From CAYMRB01 sp964392615 (GTDB lineage: Bacteria; Planctomycetota; UBA8108): a DNA stretch of 10,056 bases. Under the pieces are notes generated by a model. It did not search any database, had not been told where the DNA came from, and was given only the letters and a program-made list of their open reading frames with translations. Shown piece by piece: positions 1 through 8,379 of this stretch (positions are counted from its first letter, which is position 1; each line of letters starts with the position of its first letter). Both the position numbers and the translations under genes were made by a program. Location: contig CAYMRB010000375.1 of NCBI GenBank assembly GCA_964392615.1, forward strand, positions 1 through 10,056. Direction: 5' to 3'.

Positions 1-371
1 CACTTCTCGTGCGGTGCGAAGAAGAAGACCTGCGGGGCGCAGTAGTAGCCGCTGTCGCTGATTTTCAGAATCGTGCGTCGCGAGCGGTCGGCGTTCTCCC
101 ACTTCGTGAACGAGCAGTGCTCGATCGCCGATCGCCCCGGCAGCTTGACCGTCATAAAGACGTGCCACTTGCCGCCGTGGAAGACCAAGGTGGGGTCCTT
201 CTGAGCGCGGCTGGGATTCTCGGTGCGTTTCTCGGGAGCGATCAGCGGAGCGCTGCACTCCCACGTCGCGGGAAGGCGGAGCTCTTCGTCGCCGGCCGGT
301 TCACCGGCGTACGCGGTCGACCAGCAGACGAAGGGCGCGATCGAGAGAACGGCGCGAAGGGTGTGGCTCAT
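1..371 (-). CDS. Partial secreted GH62-like alpha-L-arabinofuranosidase (C-terminus beyond window)
   Basis: The first 123 codons of a gene that continues past position 1. Reading from ATG 371 gives a signal peptide (MSHTLRAVLSIAPFV, ending STAYA at about 22) and the start of a five-bladed-propeller glycosidase resembling GH62. The supporting blocks are LPATWECSAPLIAP (33-46), QKDPTLVFHGGKWHVFM (57-73), SFTKWENA (87-94) and CAPQVFFFAP (111-120). D59 in KDPT is at the usual position of the catalytic base of GH62/GH43-type enzymes. The predicted role is removal of arabinofuranose side groups. The start overlaps the GH95 stop as ATGA, and GGAG lies 6 bases upstream inside the GH95 gene, so translation is probably coupled. 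The acid and the second aspartate lie outside the window, so activity cannot be judged. A related GH43 or GH117-like enzyme is the main alternative. Confidence 0.8.
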   Translation of the reverse strand, partial: MSHTLRAVLSIAPFVCWSTAYAGEPAGDEELRLPATWECSAPLIAPEKRTENPSRAQKDPTLVFHGGKWHVFMTVKLPGRSAIEHCSFTKWENADRSRRTILKISDSGYYCAPQVFFFAPHEK

Positions 372-2764
372 GGCGTGCTCCAGGTCGCTCCGGCGTCCAA
401 CGTACGTTCGATGGTCCTACCTTCTCCTCGTAAACGCAACACGCCATCGCGCGTCGCGCGGATCGTGCATGACGACAGCTCGCCCTCTCGCCATGCGATA
501 TCGACGACCCAACCGCCGCGAGCCCGCAGTCCGCGTACGGAGCCGTCGGTCCAGGCGTTCGGCAGGGCCGGCAGCACGTGCACCGTGCCATCGTGGCTCT
601 GCAGGAGCATCTCGGCGATGCCGGCGGTGCCGCCGAAGTTGCCGTCGATCTGGAACGGCGGATGCGTGTCGAACAGATTCGGCAGCGTGCTCTTTCTGAG
701 CAGCAGGGTCGCGTGCTCGCGCGCGGCGTCGCCGTCGAGCAGCCGCGCGTAGAAGTTGATAACCCATGCGCGACTCCAGCCGGTGTGGCCGCCGCCGTGG
801 CTCAATCGCCGCTCGATCGTCTTCTTGGCCGCGGCGAAGAGCGGGGCGTCGTCCTGCGTGATCATCGCGAACGGATGGACGCCGATCAGGTGAGAGATGT
901 GCCGGTGCCCCGCGTGCTGCTCGCGGAAGTCCTCGATCCACTCCTGGATCGTGCCGTTGGCGCCGATCTTCACAGGCGGCAGCTTCGCGACAGCCGCCTC
1001 GAGCTGCGTGCGGAATGCCGTGTCGATGTCGAGCAGCTTCGATCCGGCGATGACCGCATCGAACACCGTGCGAACGATCGTCGTGGAGTAGGTCGACGCG
1101 CGAGTGATGCGCACCCCCTTGCCGGTGTCCGGATGGACGTACGAGTTCTCGGGCGATGTCGACGGCACGACGAGGAGCTGTCCGTCCGGGCCTTCGACCA
1201 GATAGTCGAGCAGGAACTCAGCGGCTCCCTTGAGCACCGGATACGCCTTCTCGCGCAGGAACTCTCGATCTTCGTTGAACTCGTAGTGCCGCCACAGCGT
1301 CATGGCCATCCACGCTCCGGCCAGCGGATCGAGGACGCCGTTGACGAACTGTGACCCCAACGTCGATCCGCCCGGCGTCGTGCGCCCGAACACGTTCGAC
1401 GTCGTGAACGCCACCCAGCCGCGCGCGTCGTACAGACGCTTCGCCGACGCGCGCCCCTTTTCCGTCGTCGGCACGAACCAGTCGACGAGCGGCCCCATGG
1501 TCTCCGAGAGGTTGCACAGGTCCGCGGGCCAGTAGTTCATCTGCAGGTTGATGTTGAGGTGGTAGTCCGCCTCCCACGGCGCCCACATGCGGTCGCTCCA
1601 GATGCCCTGGAGATTCGCCGGCAGCTGCGCGGGACGGCGCGAGCTCGACATCAGCAGGTAGCGGCCGTACTGGAAGTAGAGCGCGAGCAGCGCCGGATCG
1701 TCGCCGCCCTTCTTCACCGCGTCGAGGCGCTCGTCCGTCGGTCGCTCAGCGGCAGCCGCGCCGCCCAGGTCGAGCGCGACGCGATCGAACATCGCGCGGT
1801 GTTCCGCGACGTGGGACGCCCTGAGCTGCTGCCACGACTTCTTCGCGGCGGAGGCCAGAATCGCTTCCGCACGGGCGGCGGGATCGATCGATCGGTCGAA
1901 GTTCAGGATCGCGACGTCGTAGTCGGTCTTCGCCGTGAACAGGAGAAGCGCCTCGTTGGCGCCTTCGATCGCGAGCGCATCACCTGCGGTCGAGACTCGC
2001 CCGCCGCGAGCGCGTGCAAGCAGCCGACCGGCGAACTTCATGTGCGGGCCGCCGGGGCCCGAGCCGCCGGGGTTGTCGTCGTGGCCTTTCGGCGCCTCGA
2101 TGTCGACGATCTGGCCGTCCATTCGCAGGCGGTCGTTGCTGTCCGCCGTCACGACCATGTCCTTCTTGCGCGTCAGGCGGACCTTCGCCGCGACCGCACC
2201 GGGCTTGTCGGCGGTCAAGCGGACGACCAACACGTCGTCGACCGCCGAGATGAAGAACTCGCGGGTGAAACGCGTGCCGCCGCTCTGATACGTCACGGTG
2301 GCGACGCCCGTCGCGAGGTTCAGATCGCGTCGATAGTCGCTCGCCGCCTCGGCTCCGGGCGTCTCGATCCACAGGTCGACCAACGTCTCGTACGAGCGGA
2401 AGGACGTGGGGGACTTCGTCAGCTTCGCGACTCCGAGCTTGCGCGCCGCCGCGATCTTGCCGTCGAGCACGAGTTGCTGGAGCTCGGAGAGGTGCTTGCG
2501 GAAGTCGTCCGGATATGCGTCGCAGGGCTCGCCGGCCCATAGGCTCTCCTCGTTGAGCTGCAGCCGCTCGATCGGCTGCGAGCCGAACACCATCGCGCCG
2601 AGTCGTCCGTTGCCGAGCGGCAGAGCTTCGACCCACTTCTTCGCGGGTTGCCCGTACCACAGAGTCACCGCCGCGTCGTCGTCCGCCGCGCTGGTCGGGG
2701 CTCCGATCGTCAACGCGAGGGCCAGCGTTGCGAATGCGATCATCTGAATCCTGGCTGCGCTCAT
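368..2764 (-). CDS. Secreted GH95-family alpha-L-fucosidase / alpha-L-galactosidase
   Basis: A 798-residue exported inverting glycosidase predicted to remove terminal alpha-L-fucose, often 1,2-linked, or alpha-L-galactose. Signal peptide 1 to about 27 (MSAARIQM, hydrophobic run, APTSAADD). The N-terminal domain opens with the family block LWYGQPAKKW..ALPLGNGRLGAM and LNEESLWAG. The barrel carries the expected catalytic set: the HLNIN stretch (H402, N404, N406) leading into QMNYWPA, E539 in STSPENSY, and D707 in FQIDGNFGG, matching the Asn-Asn-Glu-Asp pattern known from the Bifidobacterium AfcA fucosidase. His at 402 is what I recall for fucosidase-type members, where L-galactosidases tend to carry Thr, so fucosidase is favoured. 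The ATG at 2764 is chosen because AGGAG lies 6 bases upstream; the ATG at 2770 touches that site. The TGA overlaps the next gene's ATG. All key residues are present and length is normal. Confidence 0.92.
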   Translation of the reverse strand: MSAARIQMIAFATLALALTIGAPTSAADDDAAVTLWYGQPAKKWVEALPLGNGRLGAMVFGSQPIERLQLNEESLWAGEPCDAYPDDFRKHLSELQQLVLDGKIAAARKLGVAKLTKSPTSFRSYETLVDLWIETPGAEAASDYRRDLNLATGVATVTYQSGGTRFTREFFISAVDDVLVVRLTADKPGAVAAKVRLTRKKDMVVTADSNDRLRMDGQIVDIEAPKGHDDNPGGSGPGGPHMKFAGRLLARARGGRVSTAGDALAIEGANEALLLFTAKTDYDVAILNFDRSIDPAARAEAILASAAKKSWQQLRASHVAEHRAMFDRVALDLGGAAAAERPTDERLDAVKKGGDDPALLALYFQYGRYLLMSSSRRPAQLPANLQGIWSDRMWAPWEADYHLNINLQMNYWPADLCNLSETMGPLVDWFVPTTEKGRASAKRLYDARGWVAFTTSNVFGRTTPGGSTLGSQFVNGVLDPLAGAWMAMTLWRHYEFNEDREFLREKAYPVLKGAAEFLLDYLVEGPDGQLLVVPSTSPENSYVHPDTGKGVRITRASTYSTTIVRTVFDAVIAGSKLLDIDTAFRTQLEAAVAKLPPVKIGANGTIQEWIEDFREQHAGHRHISHLIGVHPFAMITQDDAPLFAAAKKTIERRLSHGGGHTGWSRAWVINFYARLLDGDAAREHATLLLRKSTLPNLFDTHPPFQIDGNFGGTAGIAEMLLQSHDGTVHVLPALPNAWTDGSVRGLRARGGWVVDIAWREGELSSCTIRATRDGVLRLRGEGRTIERTLDAGATWSTP
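378..381 (-). promoter_or_regulatory. Ribosome binding site of the GH62-like gene, inside the GH95 gene
   Basis: GGAG on the minus strand lies 6 bases before the ATG at 371 and within the final codons of the GH95 gene. Together with the ATGA overlap it supports 371 as a real start. Confidence 0.6.
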
Positions 2765-2770
2765 CTCCAT

Positions 2771-2775
2771 CTCCT
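2771..2775 (-). promoter_or_regulatory. Ribosome binding site deciding the GH95 start
   Basis: AGGAG on the minus strand directly abuts the ATG at 2770, which leaves no spacer, but sits 6 bases before the ATG at 2764. The second ATG is therefore the likely start, shortening the protein by two residues. Confidence 0.65.
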
Positions 2776-2776
2776 C

Positions 2777-5023
2777 TCAGCGCTCGACCGTGAGCGCACG
2801 GGGCTTCGCCTTGATCCTCGTACCGTCCGAGAACTTCACGGCCAGCGCCTTTTCGCCGGTGTTGTACGCGGCGTAGGTCCGCTTGCCGCTCTTCGTGAAT
2901 GCCACGGCGAGCGGGTGGTCCGCCGTCACGCTCGCGTCGACGTGACCGAGAGCCCGTAGCGTGTGGATCCAGTGGTACATGAACGAGTGCGTGTTGCCCG
3001 CCTCGACCTTGCACCGCGGTGTCGAATCGATGTACGCCGCGGCTCGGTCCGCGTTCTCCAGCGCGCCGAACATGCACACGAGATCGCCCCAGCCGTTGTT
3101 GTAGTCCTCTCCGCCCTTGCGCGCCGACACGAGCGAAGCGTGGTTCTTCTTCACGTACTCGGGGTGACGTCCCATGAACAGCGAGCCGGGAGTGAACGGC
3201 AGCCAGTTGATGCCGTGGATGCAGTCGACGTCCGGCGAGAACCAGGTCTCGAACACGCCCTTGCCGCCCCAGACCATGCCGAGGGCGACATGCGGGAAGC
3301 CATCCGGGTAGTTCGTGTCGGAGACGTCGAACCAGTACTCCTCCACTCCGGTGCGCTCGGTGTTGTAGAGGAACACGCCGGCGTCGCGCACCTCTTCGTC
3401 GCCCGTAGCCGCGCCCCAGAGGATCATGGCGTACCACGCGTTCATCGACTCGGACGAAGACTCCTGGTTGTTGCCGTCGCCGAACTTGGCGGTGCCCGAA
3501 GCCCACGAGTGGCCAGCGTACTCATCGAAGCAGCGCAAGTGCGGAAACAGCTTGTCGCGTCGATCGGGCGCGGCGATGTTGCGGATGAGCAGCTCGACCA
3601 TCGGGCCCCATCTCCTCGCCCACGCGGGCCGCACACGTGCGACCTCGGCGGCTGCGCGGATGAAGTAGCCGTAGTGGAACTGGTGATCGTTGAGCAGGTC
3701 GTCTGAGCCATAGGACGGACGGCTGCCGACGAGCGTGCTCCACTTCGCGTCGTAGTAGAACACCGGCTGGTCCTTCGTCGGCGTCGCGGTGAACCACGCC
3801 TCCAGTCGACGTGCCAACTCGTCGATGAACACTCGCTGCAGATCGGACGCGCCGGCGGCCTCGGCGACACCGCTCAGGCTCGCGAGCTTGCCGAGGTGCT
3901 TGCCCTCCCAGTACGTGTCGCCGAATCCTGCAGGCTTCTTGTCGGCCTCGGCCTGCAGGTACGCGAGCACGCGATCGCGATCGGCGATCCCCTGGGGCGG
4001 CAGGAGCGGCAGCACGCCCTGGACGGGGACCGCTGTTCGGAAGCCGCGGCCGGCGAGGATCTTCATCGCGCCGCGAACCGACTTGTACTCGAACCGCGAG
4101 AGCTTCTCCGGCGTGTACTTCCACTGGTGCGGGTAGAGAGAGAACAGCGCGGCGTTCCCCTCGCCCTCGCGCGCTTCGACCTCGAAACGATACGTCGTTT
4201 TCACCACGCCGCCCGCGACGGCGAAATCGGCGCGCGTGTCGGTGACGTGGTTGTGTGCGTACTTGCGGAACACCGCGAGAGTCTGCGGCGAGTCGTCGGG
4301 AAGCAGCGCGACGCTCAGGTACCCCTTGCCGTCCGCGTCGTTGACGAACAGCGTGCCATCGACGCCGTTCCAGGACGATCCGGTCGGTCCGAACAGGCCG
4401 TAGTGCGCGCCGTGCAGAGAGACGCCGAGCACCGCGTCGCCCGCCTCGCCCGACCAGACGCGCGGCTTGCGCGCGAACCGCAGCGTCGGGTTACCACCGG
4501 CGATTCGGCAGTAGACGAACGGGCTGCCGTGTCCGAAGCTGACCCGCAAGGCGGCCTTGCCCCGCGCGAACGCCGCGGTCACGAACCAATCCGAGTAGCC
4601 ACCGCAGTTCGCCTGCGAGAACGACTCGACCTCCGAGTGCCCGATGGTGAAGTCGCCGAGCTTGCCGCCGCCGCGTCCGAAGATGCCGACCTTGTTCGCG
4701 GCGATGCCCGAGCCCGGATAGACGACCGCCAATCCGCCTTCTCTGCAGCGAACCGCGAGCGGGTGGGGAAACATCCAGCTCGAGAGCGGCTCCCACACGA
4801 GCGAGCTCCACCATTGCCCGCTGGGCACGTGGTCGTCGAGATCGGCCGTCTTGTAGATCTTCTCGGGCAGCGCCTTGCACGGACCGGGGCGCGTCGTGCG
4901 ATAGCTGCCGGCACCGACCTGGACGACGTCGGCGCTCGCGGCAGAGGACAGCATCACGATCGCAGCGAGCGCTCCGATCGCGAGATGTGCGGTGGGGCGG
5001 GCAAATCGGCGGTGTGTCGTCAC
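2777..5023 (-). CDS. Secreted GH81-family endo-beta-1,3-glucanase
   Basis: A 748-residue exported enzyme predicted to cleave internal beta-1,3-glucosidic bonds (laminarin-, curdlan- or callose-like chains). Signal peptide 1 to about 31 (hydrophobic core, then SSAASADV). The N-terminal beta-sandwich carries a GH81-like block at about 68-103 (SGQWWSSLVW, then SWMFPHPLAV). The helical barrel, about 345-690, has the strongest family signatures: SDDLLNDHQFHYGYF (440-454, candidate acid D446), GHSWASG (504-510) and GDGNNQESSSESMNAWY (515-531, candidate base E521 or E525). Residues about 695-748 form a small beta-rich tail. The GTG at 5023 is the earliest possible start because an in-frame TAA precedes it directly. 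Only a weak GAGAG lies upstream, so translation may be coupled to the GH106 gene, whose stop is 17 bases away. It ends 12 bases before the preferred GH95 start. Family assignment is firm; the exact glucan is inferred. Confidence 0.88.
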   Translation of the reverse strand: MTTHRRFARPTAHLAIGALAAIVMLSSAASADVVQVGAGSYRTTRPGPCKALPEKIYKTADLDDHVPSGQWWSSLVWEPLSSWMFPHPLAVRCREGGLAVVYPGSGIAANKVGIFGRGGGKLGDFTIGHSEVESFSQANCGGYSDWFVTAAFARGKAALRVSFGHGSPFVYCRIAGGNPTLRFARKPRVWSGEAGDAVLGVSLHGAHYGLFGPTGSSWNGVDGTLFVNDADGKGYLSVALLPDDSPQTLAVFRKYAHNHVTDTRADFAVAGGVVKTTYRFEVEAREGEGNAALFSLYPHQWKYTPEKLSRFEYKSVRGAMKILAGRGFRTAVPVQGVLPLLPPQGIADRDRVLAYLQAEADKKPAGFGDTYWEGKHLGKLASLSGVAEAAGASDLQRVFIDELARRLEAWFTATPTKDQPVFYYDAKWSTLVGSRPSYGSDDLLNDHQFHYGYFIRAAAEVARVRPAWARRWGPMVELLIRNIAAPDRRDKLFPHLRCFDEYAGHSWASGTAKFGDGNNQESSSESMNAWYAMILWGAATGDEEVRDAGVFLYNTERTGVEEYWFDVSDTNYPDGFPHVALGMVWGGKGVFETWFSPDVDCIHGINWLPFTPGSLFMGRHPEYVKKNHASLVSARKGGEDYNNGWGDLVCMFGALENADRAAAYIDSTPRCKVEAGNTHSFMYHWIHTLRALGHVDASVTADHPLAVAFTKSGKRTYAAYNTGEKALAVKFSDGTRIKAKPRALTVER

Positions 5024-5040
5024 TTATTCTCTCTCGACAG

Positions 5041-8000
5041 TCAGGGGCTTCCGGACGCAGCCTGCAGCGTCACGGGGCCGAGCAGTCCGGATGGGAGAAG
5101 AGGCGAGCTCGCGGTCAGCCGCGTGATGTTCGTTCTTGTACGTCGCTCGGCGGGCGGCAGCCGCAGGTCGCCGACGATGCGATTCGTCCATTGGTTCGCG
5201 ACGCGGATCTCGAGCGTGTTCTCGCCGGGCTTCAACGCGCCCGACACATCCACCGCGAACGGCGGCGCCCACACGACGCCGAGAGAGCGACCGTTCAAGC
5301 GCACCTCGGCCATCTCGAGCACGTCGCCGAGATCGATGCGAGCGCGCCGAACGCTGCCCGGCGCATCGAACCGCATGCGGTACGTCGCGATGCCCGAGTA
5401 GTACCGGATGCCCGGATCGGCGTGTAGCGTCCAATCGGTCAGCGTCTCGAACTCGGTCGACTTCGGGCCGCCCCAGGCCGGATCGAACTGCACGGTCCAC
5501 GGCCCGGTCAGCCCGAGCAGGCTCCGGTACGTCGCGGTATTGCTGACGGCCGCGCCGCGCGCGCGCGGCGGGATTGCGCATCGGAACAGCACGAAGATCG
5601 CGCCGTTCGGAGCGAATGAGAGCGGTACGATCGTCCGCCCCTCCTTCTGCTCGTACGCGACCGCGTCGCGCCGTGAGCCGTCCATCGGGTTCCACAGTTC
5701 GGGCTGCCGTCCCGAGACGCGGAACGACGCGCGGATGGTCGCAGGGCTCTCCGCCTGATTCGCGACGAAGTAGAGTTCACCCGCGGGCGTCGTGCGCTGG
5801 ATCCACTCGAGCCGCACTTCGTAGCCACCGTCATGCGCGAAGGCCGGCTCGACGTCCAACTGCCGCAAGACGTCGATCGGCATCTTGTTCGCGATCGCGT
5901 GCTCGGGTCGATTCGCGTCCCACACCGTCGCGGCGATCTGTTCGAACTCGCGTGCGCCTGCGGCTCCTCCGACGAGGCTGACAGCGCGTTCGGGCCGCGG
6001 TCCGCAAACCGTCGCGCCGGCGGCGACGAGCTCTCGCACCTTGCGCAGCGCGGTGAGCGACAGCACGCGGTGGTCCGGAAGGACCAGGACGCGGTACTCC
6101 ATGCCGGTCGGCAGCGTCAGACGACCGCCGCGGACGGCGAGTCGACCGAGGATCTCCTCGCTGATCACGTCGTAGTCGTGGCCGGGCAGCACGCCGGCGG
6201 GATCGTCGGCCTTGCGCCGCGCGATGTTCGGAACGTGATCGCCGTAGTAGTACGCTACGTCCGCGACGAAGCGACCCTGCTGCAGCATCCAATGGCAGCG
6301 GTTCATGTAGGCGATAAACGCGCCCGCCATCGGCCACCACGTGCAGTTCGGGTTGAAGTGCGTGCCGGCAAAGTACTCTTGCCCCGGCATGCCCATCTCG
6401 ACCGGCGAGCACGTGAAGGTGTGGACGAACGTCAGGTTGAGCCCGTCGCAGGCCTCGTGGTCGAAGCTCGGCTTGAGGTCGCGCCAGAACGAGTCGTTCC
6501 AATGCGGACCGATCGACGTGAAGCCTTCCGCCCCGACGAGCTTCATGCCGTAGGTATGCGCGGCCGACGCCGCCTGCTTGACGAAGAAGCGGTGCTGGGG
6601 CCGCGGTCGATGGGGCGACGGACGCCAGAACTCGCTCATCGCGAGGTCGCTGCGGCCGTAGTTCTTCAAGCCGTCGAGCGGCCCGGCATGCGGGCCGGAG
6701 CACTCGGGCTGCGTGCCGATCCCGAACTCGTCGGCGAGCTCGCCGAGCACGCGGTAGTGATCGTCGGCCACGCAGTGCGCGATCGCCTTGCGGAAGTCGG
6801 CGAGGAACGCGTTGCTCGCCTCGCGGTTCGCCACGATCTTGCCGGCGAGGACGGGAAGCCACGGTATCGGGTCGTAGCCGAGATACGCCGCGAACTTCGT
6901 CTCGAAACCGGGCGACCAGTTCATGCCGCCGCACTCCCAGCTGTCGGTCTCGACGTACTTCAGAGCCGTGCCGCAGTGCGGTCGCACGAGCTCGAGGAGC
7001 GGCCGGACGTGGCGAGTCCAGTACGCGCGCAGGACTGCCTCGCTCATGTAGTCGACGACCGCTCCCTGCCAGTCGCCGCTGGAGGTCGACACGTGTGCGC
7101 CAGTCGGCGTGTAGCCGAAACGCAGAATCGTCCACGCGCCGGCGGGCACCTCCCAGTCGAGTGTGCCGTCCGGTGCCAGGCGATCGCTGAGGTCGATGAC
7201 ATCAGCGAGCGCGACGTGCGCATCGCTCGGACTGACGGGGAAGTCGAAGAGCAGCGGACGACAGTCCGGCGCCGAGCCGCCGAGCTCGCGGGACATCGAT
7301 TTGGCACGCAGGTCGCGTATCAGCCGCCGCGACGATCGCGGCACGAGCGAGCGCCTCCCCGCGCCGAGAAGGTCGAACTCGACCACCTGTGCATTGCGCG
7401 GCGCGTTCGGGTGACGGGGATCGTAGGCCGCAGTGATCGCGAGACGAAAGTGTGTCGCCGTGACCGGCTCGAAGCGCTGTCGTATCGTCTTCCCGTTCGC
7501 GACGGCGAACTCCTCTGTCGCGGTCGTGAACGATCGACCATCGCGGGAGAACTCCACCCGGCAACGTTTCGGCCCGTAGTCCTTGCGGCCGAGCAGGTCG
7601 ATGGCGGAGACGGTCACGGGCTTCTCGAATGTCAACGCGAGCCACTCGGGCTCTCCGTCTTTCGGCCCGTCGCCCGGCTCGTCGCCGTCGGAAACCCAGA
7701 ACGAGTCGAGATCACCGTCGGCAGCGAGCGCAGGTGGAAAACCCTCCTGACTCCCGTTCGCGGAGATGGCGATCGATCGAGCCGCGGCAGTCTGCGGACG
7801 GTCACGGAAGGCGAGCACCGCGATGTCGCGATAGAAACCGCTGCGAGCCGACGGCTGCGCGAGCTTCCGCGCCAGTCGCCCCGGCGTGCTGACCTTCAGC
7901 TCCGACCACGTGACCTGCTTGGCCGCTTCAGCCGGTGTCACGTCCGGCCCGCCGAGATTCCAGCCGCTCTGGATCGACAGGGAAAGCTCGAGCTTCAAGC

Positions 8001-8364
8001 GAGCCGCTTCGCGCACGGCGTGGACGAAGAGTTCGCGCCATGCTTCGGAGCCGAACAGCGGGCCGGCGGGCACACGGCGATTGCCTCGTTGGCCGGAGCC
8101 GTCGGCGTCGAAGAGCAGCGCGCCTCCCATGCCCTTGGCGCGCATCTCCTCGAGGTCGCGCGTAATCGCCGCCTTGGTGACGTTTCCGTTCAGCCACCAC
8201 CAAAACGCTCGCGTGCGCGCGTCGAGCGGTGGGTCCTTCCAGCCGGCCTCGAGGCGAGCTTCGTTGCGATCGGCGGCTCCCGCGGTTGTCGGAGGGGCGA
8301 GCAGCGACGCCATTCCCACGGCAACGACCGCGAGCGCGAGACGAGGAGCCTGCTGACTCATCAC
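5041..8364 (-). CDS. Secreted GH106-family alpha-L-rhamnosidase with an inserted discoidin-like domain
   Basis: A 1107-residue exported enzyme predicted to release terminal alpha-L-rhamnose. Signal peptide 1 to about 31. The opening block at 54-81 (FWWWLNGNVTK, then DLEEM..KGMGG) is a GH106 hallmark. Conserved acidic motifs of the barrel follow: TDSWECGG (E477), QPECSG (E554), SEFW (E578) and AEGFTS (E613); I take E477, E578 and E613 as the likely catalytic or metal-site glutamates, from memory of the family. Residues about 195-335 look like an F5/8 C (CBM32-like) module: ALAADGD, SFWVSDGD, WLALTFEKPVTV and a VEFDLLG end. About 945-1105 is a galactose-binding-like beta-sandwich (RYYSGIATYRMRFD, VRLNGRSLGVVW). 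Start is GTG 8364, with GGAGG 8 bases upstream; the adjacent ATG at 8361 is nearly as good (spacing 11). It follows the sulfatase by 15 bases. A different deoxysugar or uronate specificity is possible. Confidence 0.88.
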   Translation of the reverse strand: MMSQQAPRLALAVVAVGMASLLAPPTTAGAADRNEARLEAGWKDPPLDARTRAFWWWLNGNVTKAAITRDLEEMRAKGMGGALLFDADGSGQRGNRRVPAGPLFGSEAWRELFVHAVREAARLKLELSLSIQSGWNLGGPDVTPAEAAKQVTWSELKVSTPGRLARKLAQPSARSGFYRDIAVLAFRDRPQTAAARSIAISANGSQEGFPPALAADGDLDSFWVSDGDEPGDGPKDGEPEWLALTFEKPVTVSAIDLLGRKDYGPKRCRVEFSRDGRSFTTATEEFAVANGKTIRQRFEPVTATHFRLAITAAYDPRHPNAPRNAQVVEFDLLGAGRRSLVPRSSRRLIRDLRAKSMSRELGGSAPDCRPLLFDFPVSPSDAHVALADVIDLSDRLAPDGTLDWEVPAGAWTILRFGYTPTGAHVSTSSGDWQGAVVDYMSEAVLRAYWTRHVRPLLELVRPHCGTALKYVETDSWECGGMNWSPGFETKFAAYLGYDPIPWLPVLAGKIVANREASNAFLADFRKAIAHCVADDHYRVLGELADEFGIGTQPECSGPHAGPLDGLKNYGRSDLAMSEFWRPSPHRPRPQHRFFVKQAASAAHTYGMKLVGAEGFTSIGPHWNDSFWRDLKPSFDHEACDGLNLTFVHTFTCSPVEMGMPGQEYFAGTHFNPNCTWWPMAGAFIAYMNRCHWMLQQGRFVADVAYYYGDHVPNIARRKADDPAGVLPGHDYDVISEEILGRLAVRGGRLTLPTGMEYRVLVLPDHRVLSLTALRKVRELVAAGATVCGPRPERAVSLVGGAAGAREFEQIAATVWDANRPEHAIANKMPIDVLRQLDVEPAFAHDGGYEVRLEWIQRTTPAGELYFVANQAESPATIRASFRVSGRQPELWNPMDGSRRDAVAYEQKEGRTIVPLSFAPNGAIFVLFRCAIPPRARGAAVSNTATYRSLLGLTGPWTVQFDPAWGGPKSTEFETLTDWTLHADPGIRYYSGIATYRMRFDAPGSVRRARIDLGDVLEMAEVRLNGRSLGVVWAPPFAVDVSGALKPGENTLEIRVANQWTNRIVGDLRLPPAERRTRTNITRLTASSPLLPSGLLGPVTLQAASGSP
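5553..5570. repeat. 18-base perfect palindrome of alternating G/C inside the GH106 gene
   Basis: CGCCGCGCGCGCGCGGCG is self-complementary over its full length and contains a run of alternating C and G. It falls at about residues 932-938 of the GH106 enzyme, in the Pro/Arg/Ala/Gly linker before the C-terminal beta-sandwich. Confidence 0.7.
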
Positions 8365-8372
8365 GATCGATT

Positions 8373-8378
8373 CCTCCC
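8373..8378 (-). promoter_or_regulatory. Ribosome binding site of the GH106 gene
   Basis: GGGAGG on the minus strand lies in the 15-base gap after the sulfatase stop codon. It is 8 bases from the GTG at 8364 and 11 from the ATG at 8361, so it supports either of these adjacent starts. Confidence 0.7.
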
Positions 8379-8379
8379 G

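Noticed and set aside
2765..2770. ATG at 2770 as the GH95 start
   Set aside because: The only ribosome binding site is immediately adjacent to it with no spacing, whereas the ATG at 2764 has a 6-base spacer.
1980..3506. A 508-codon minus-strand frame spanning the GH95/GH81 junction
   Set aside because: It is an out-of-frame reading of both genes, rich in Arg and Gly, and would conflict with two well supported proteins.
3896..5401. A 501-codon open frame on the plus strand opposite the GH81 gene
   Set aside because: Same composition artefact; no ribosome binding site or domain is evident, and the GH81 signatures are on the other strand.
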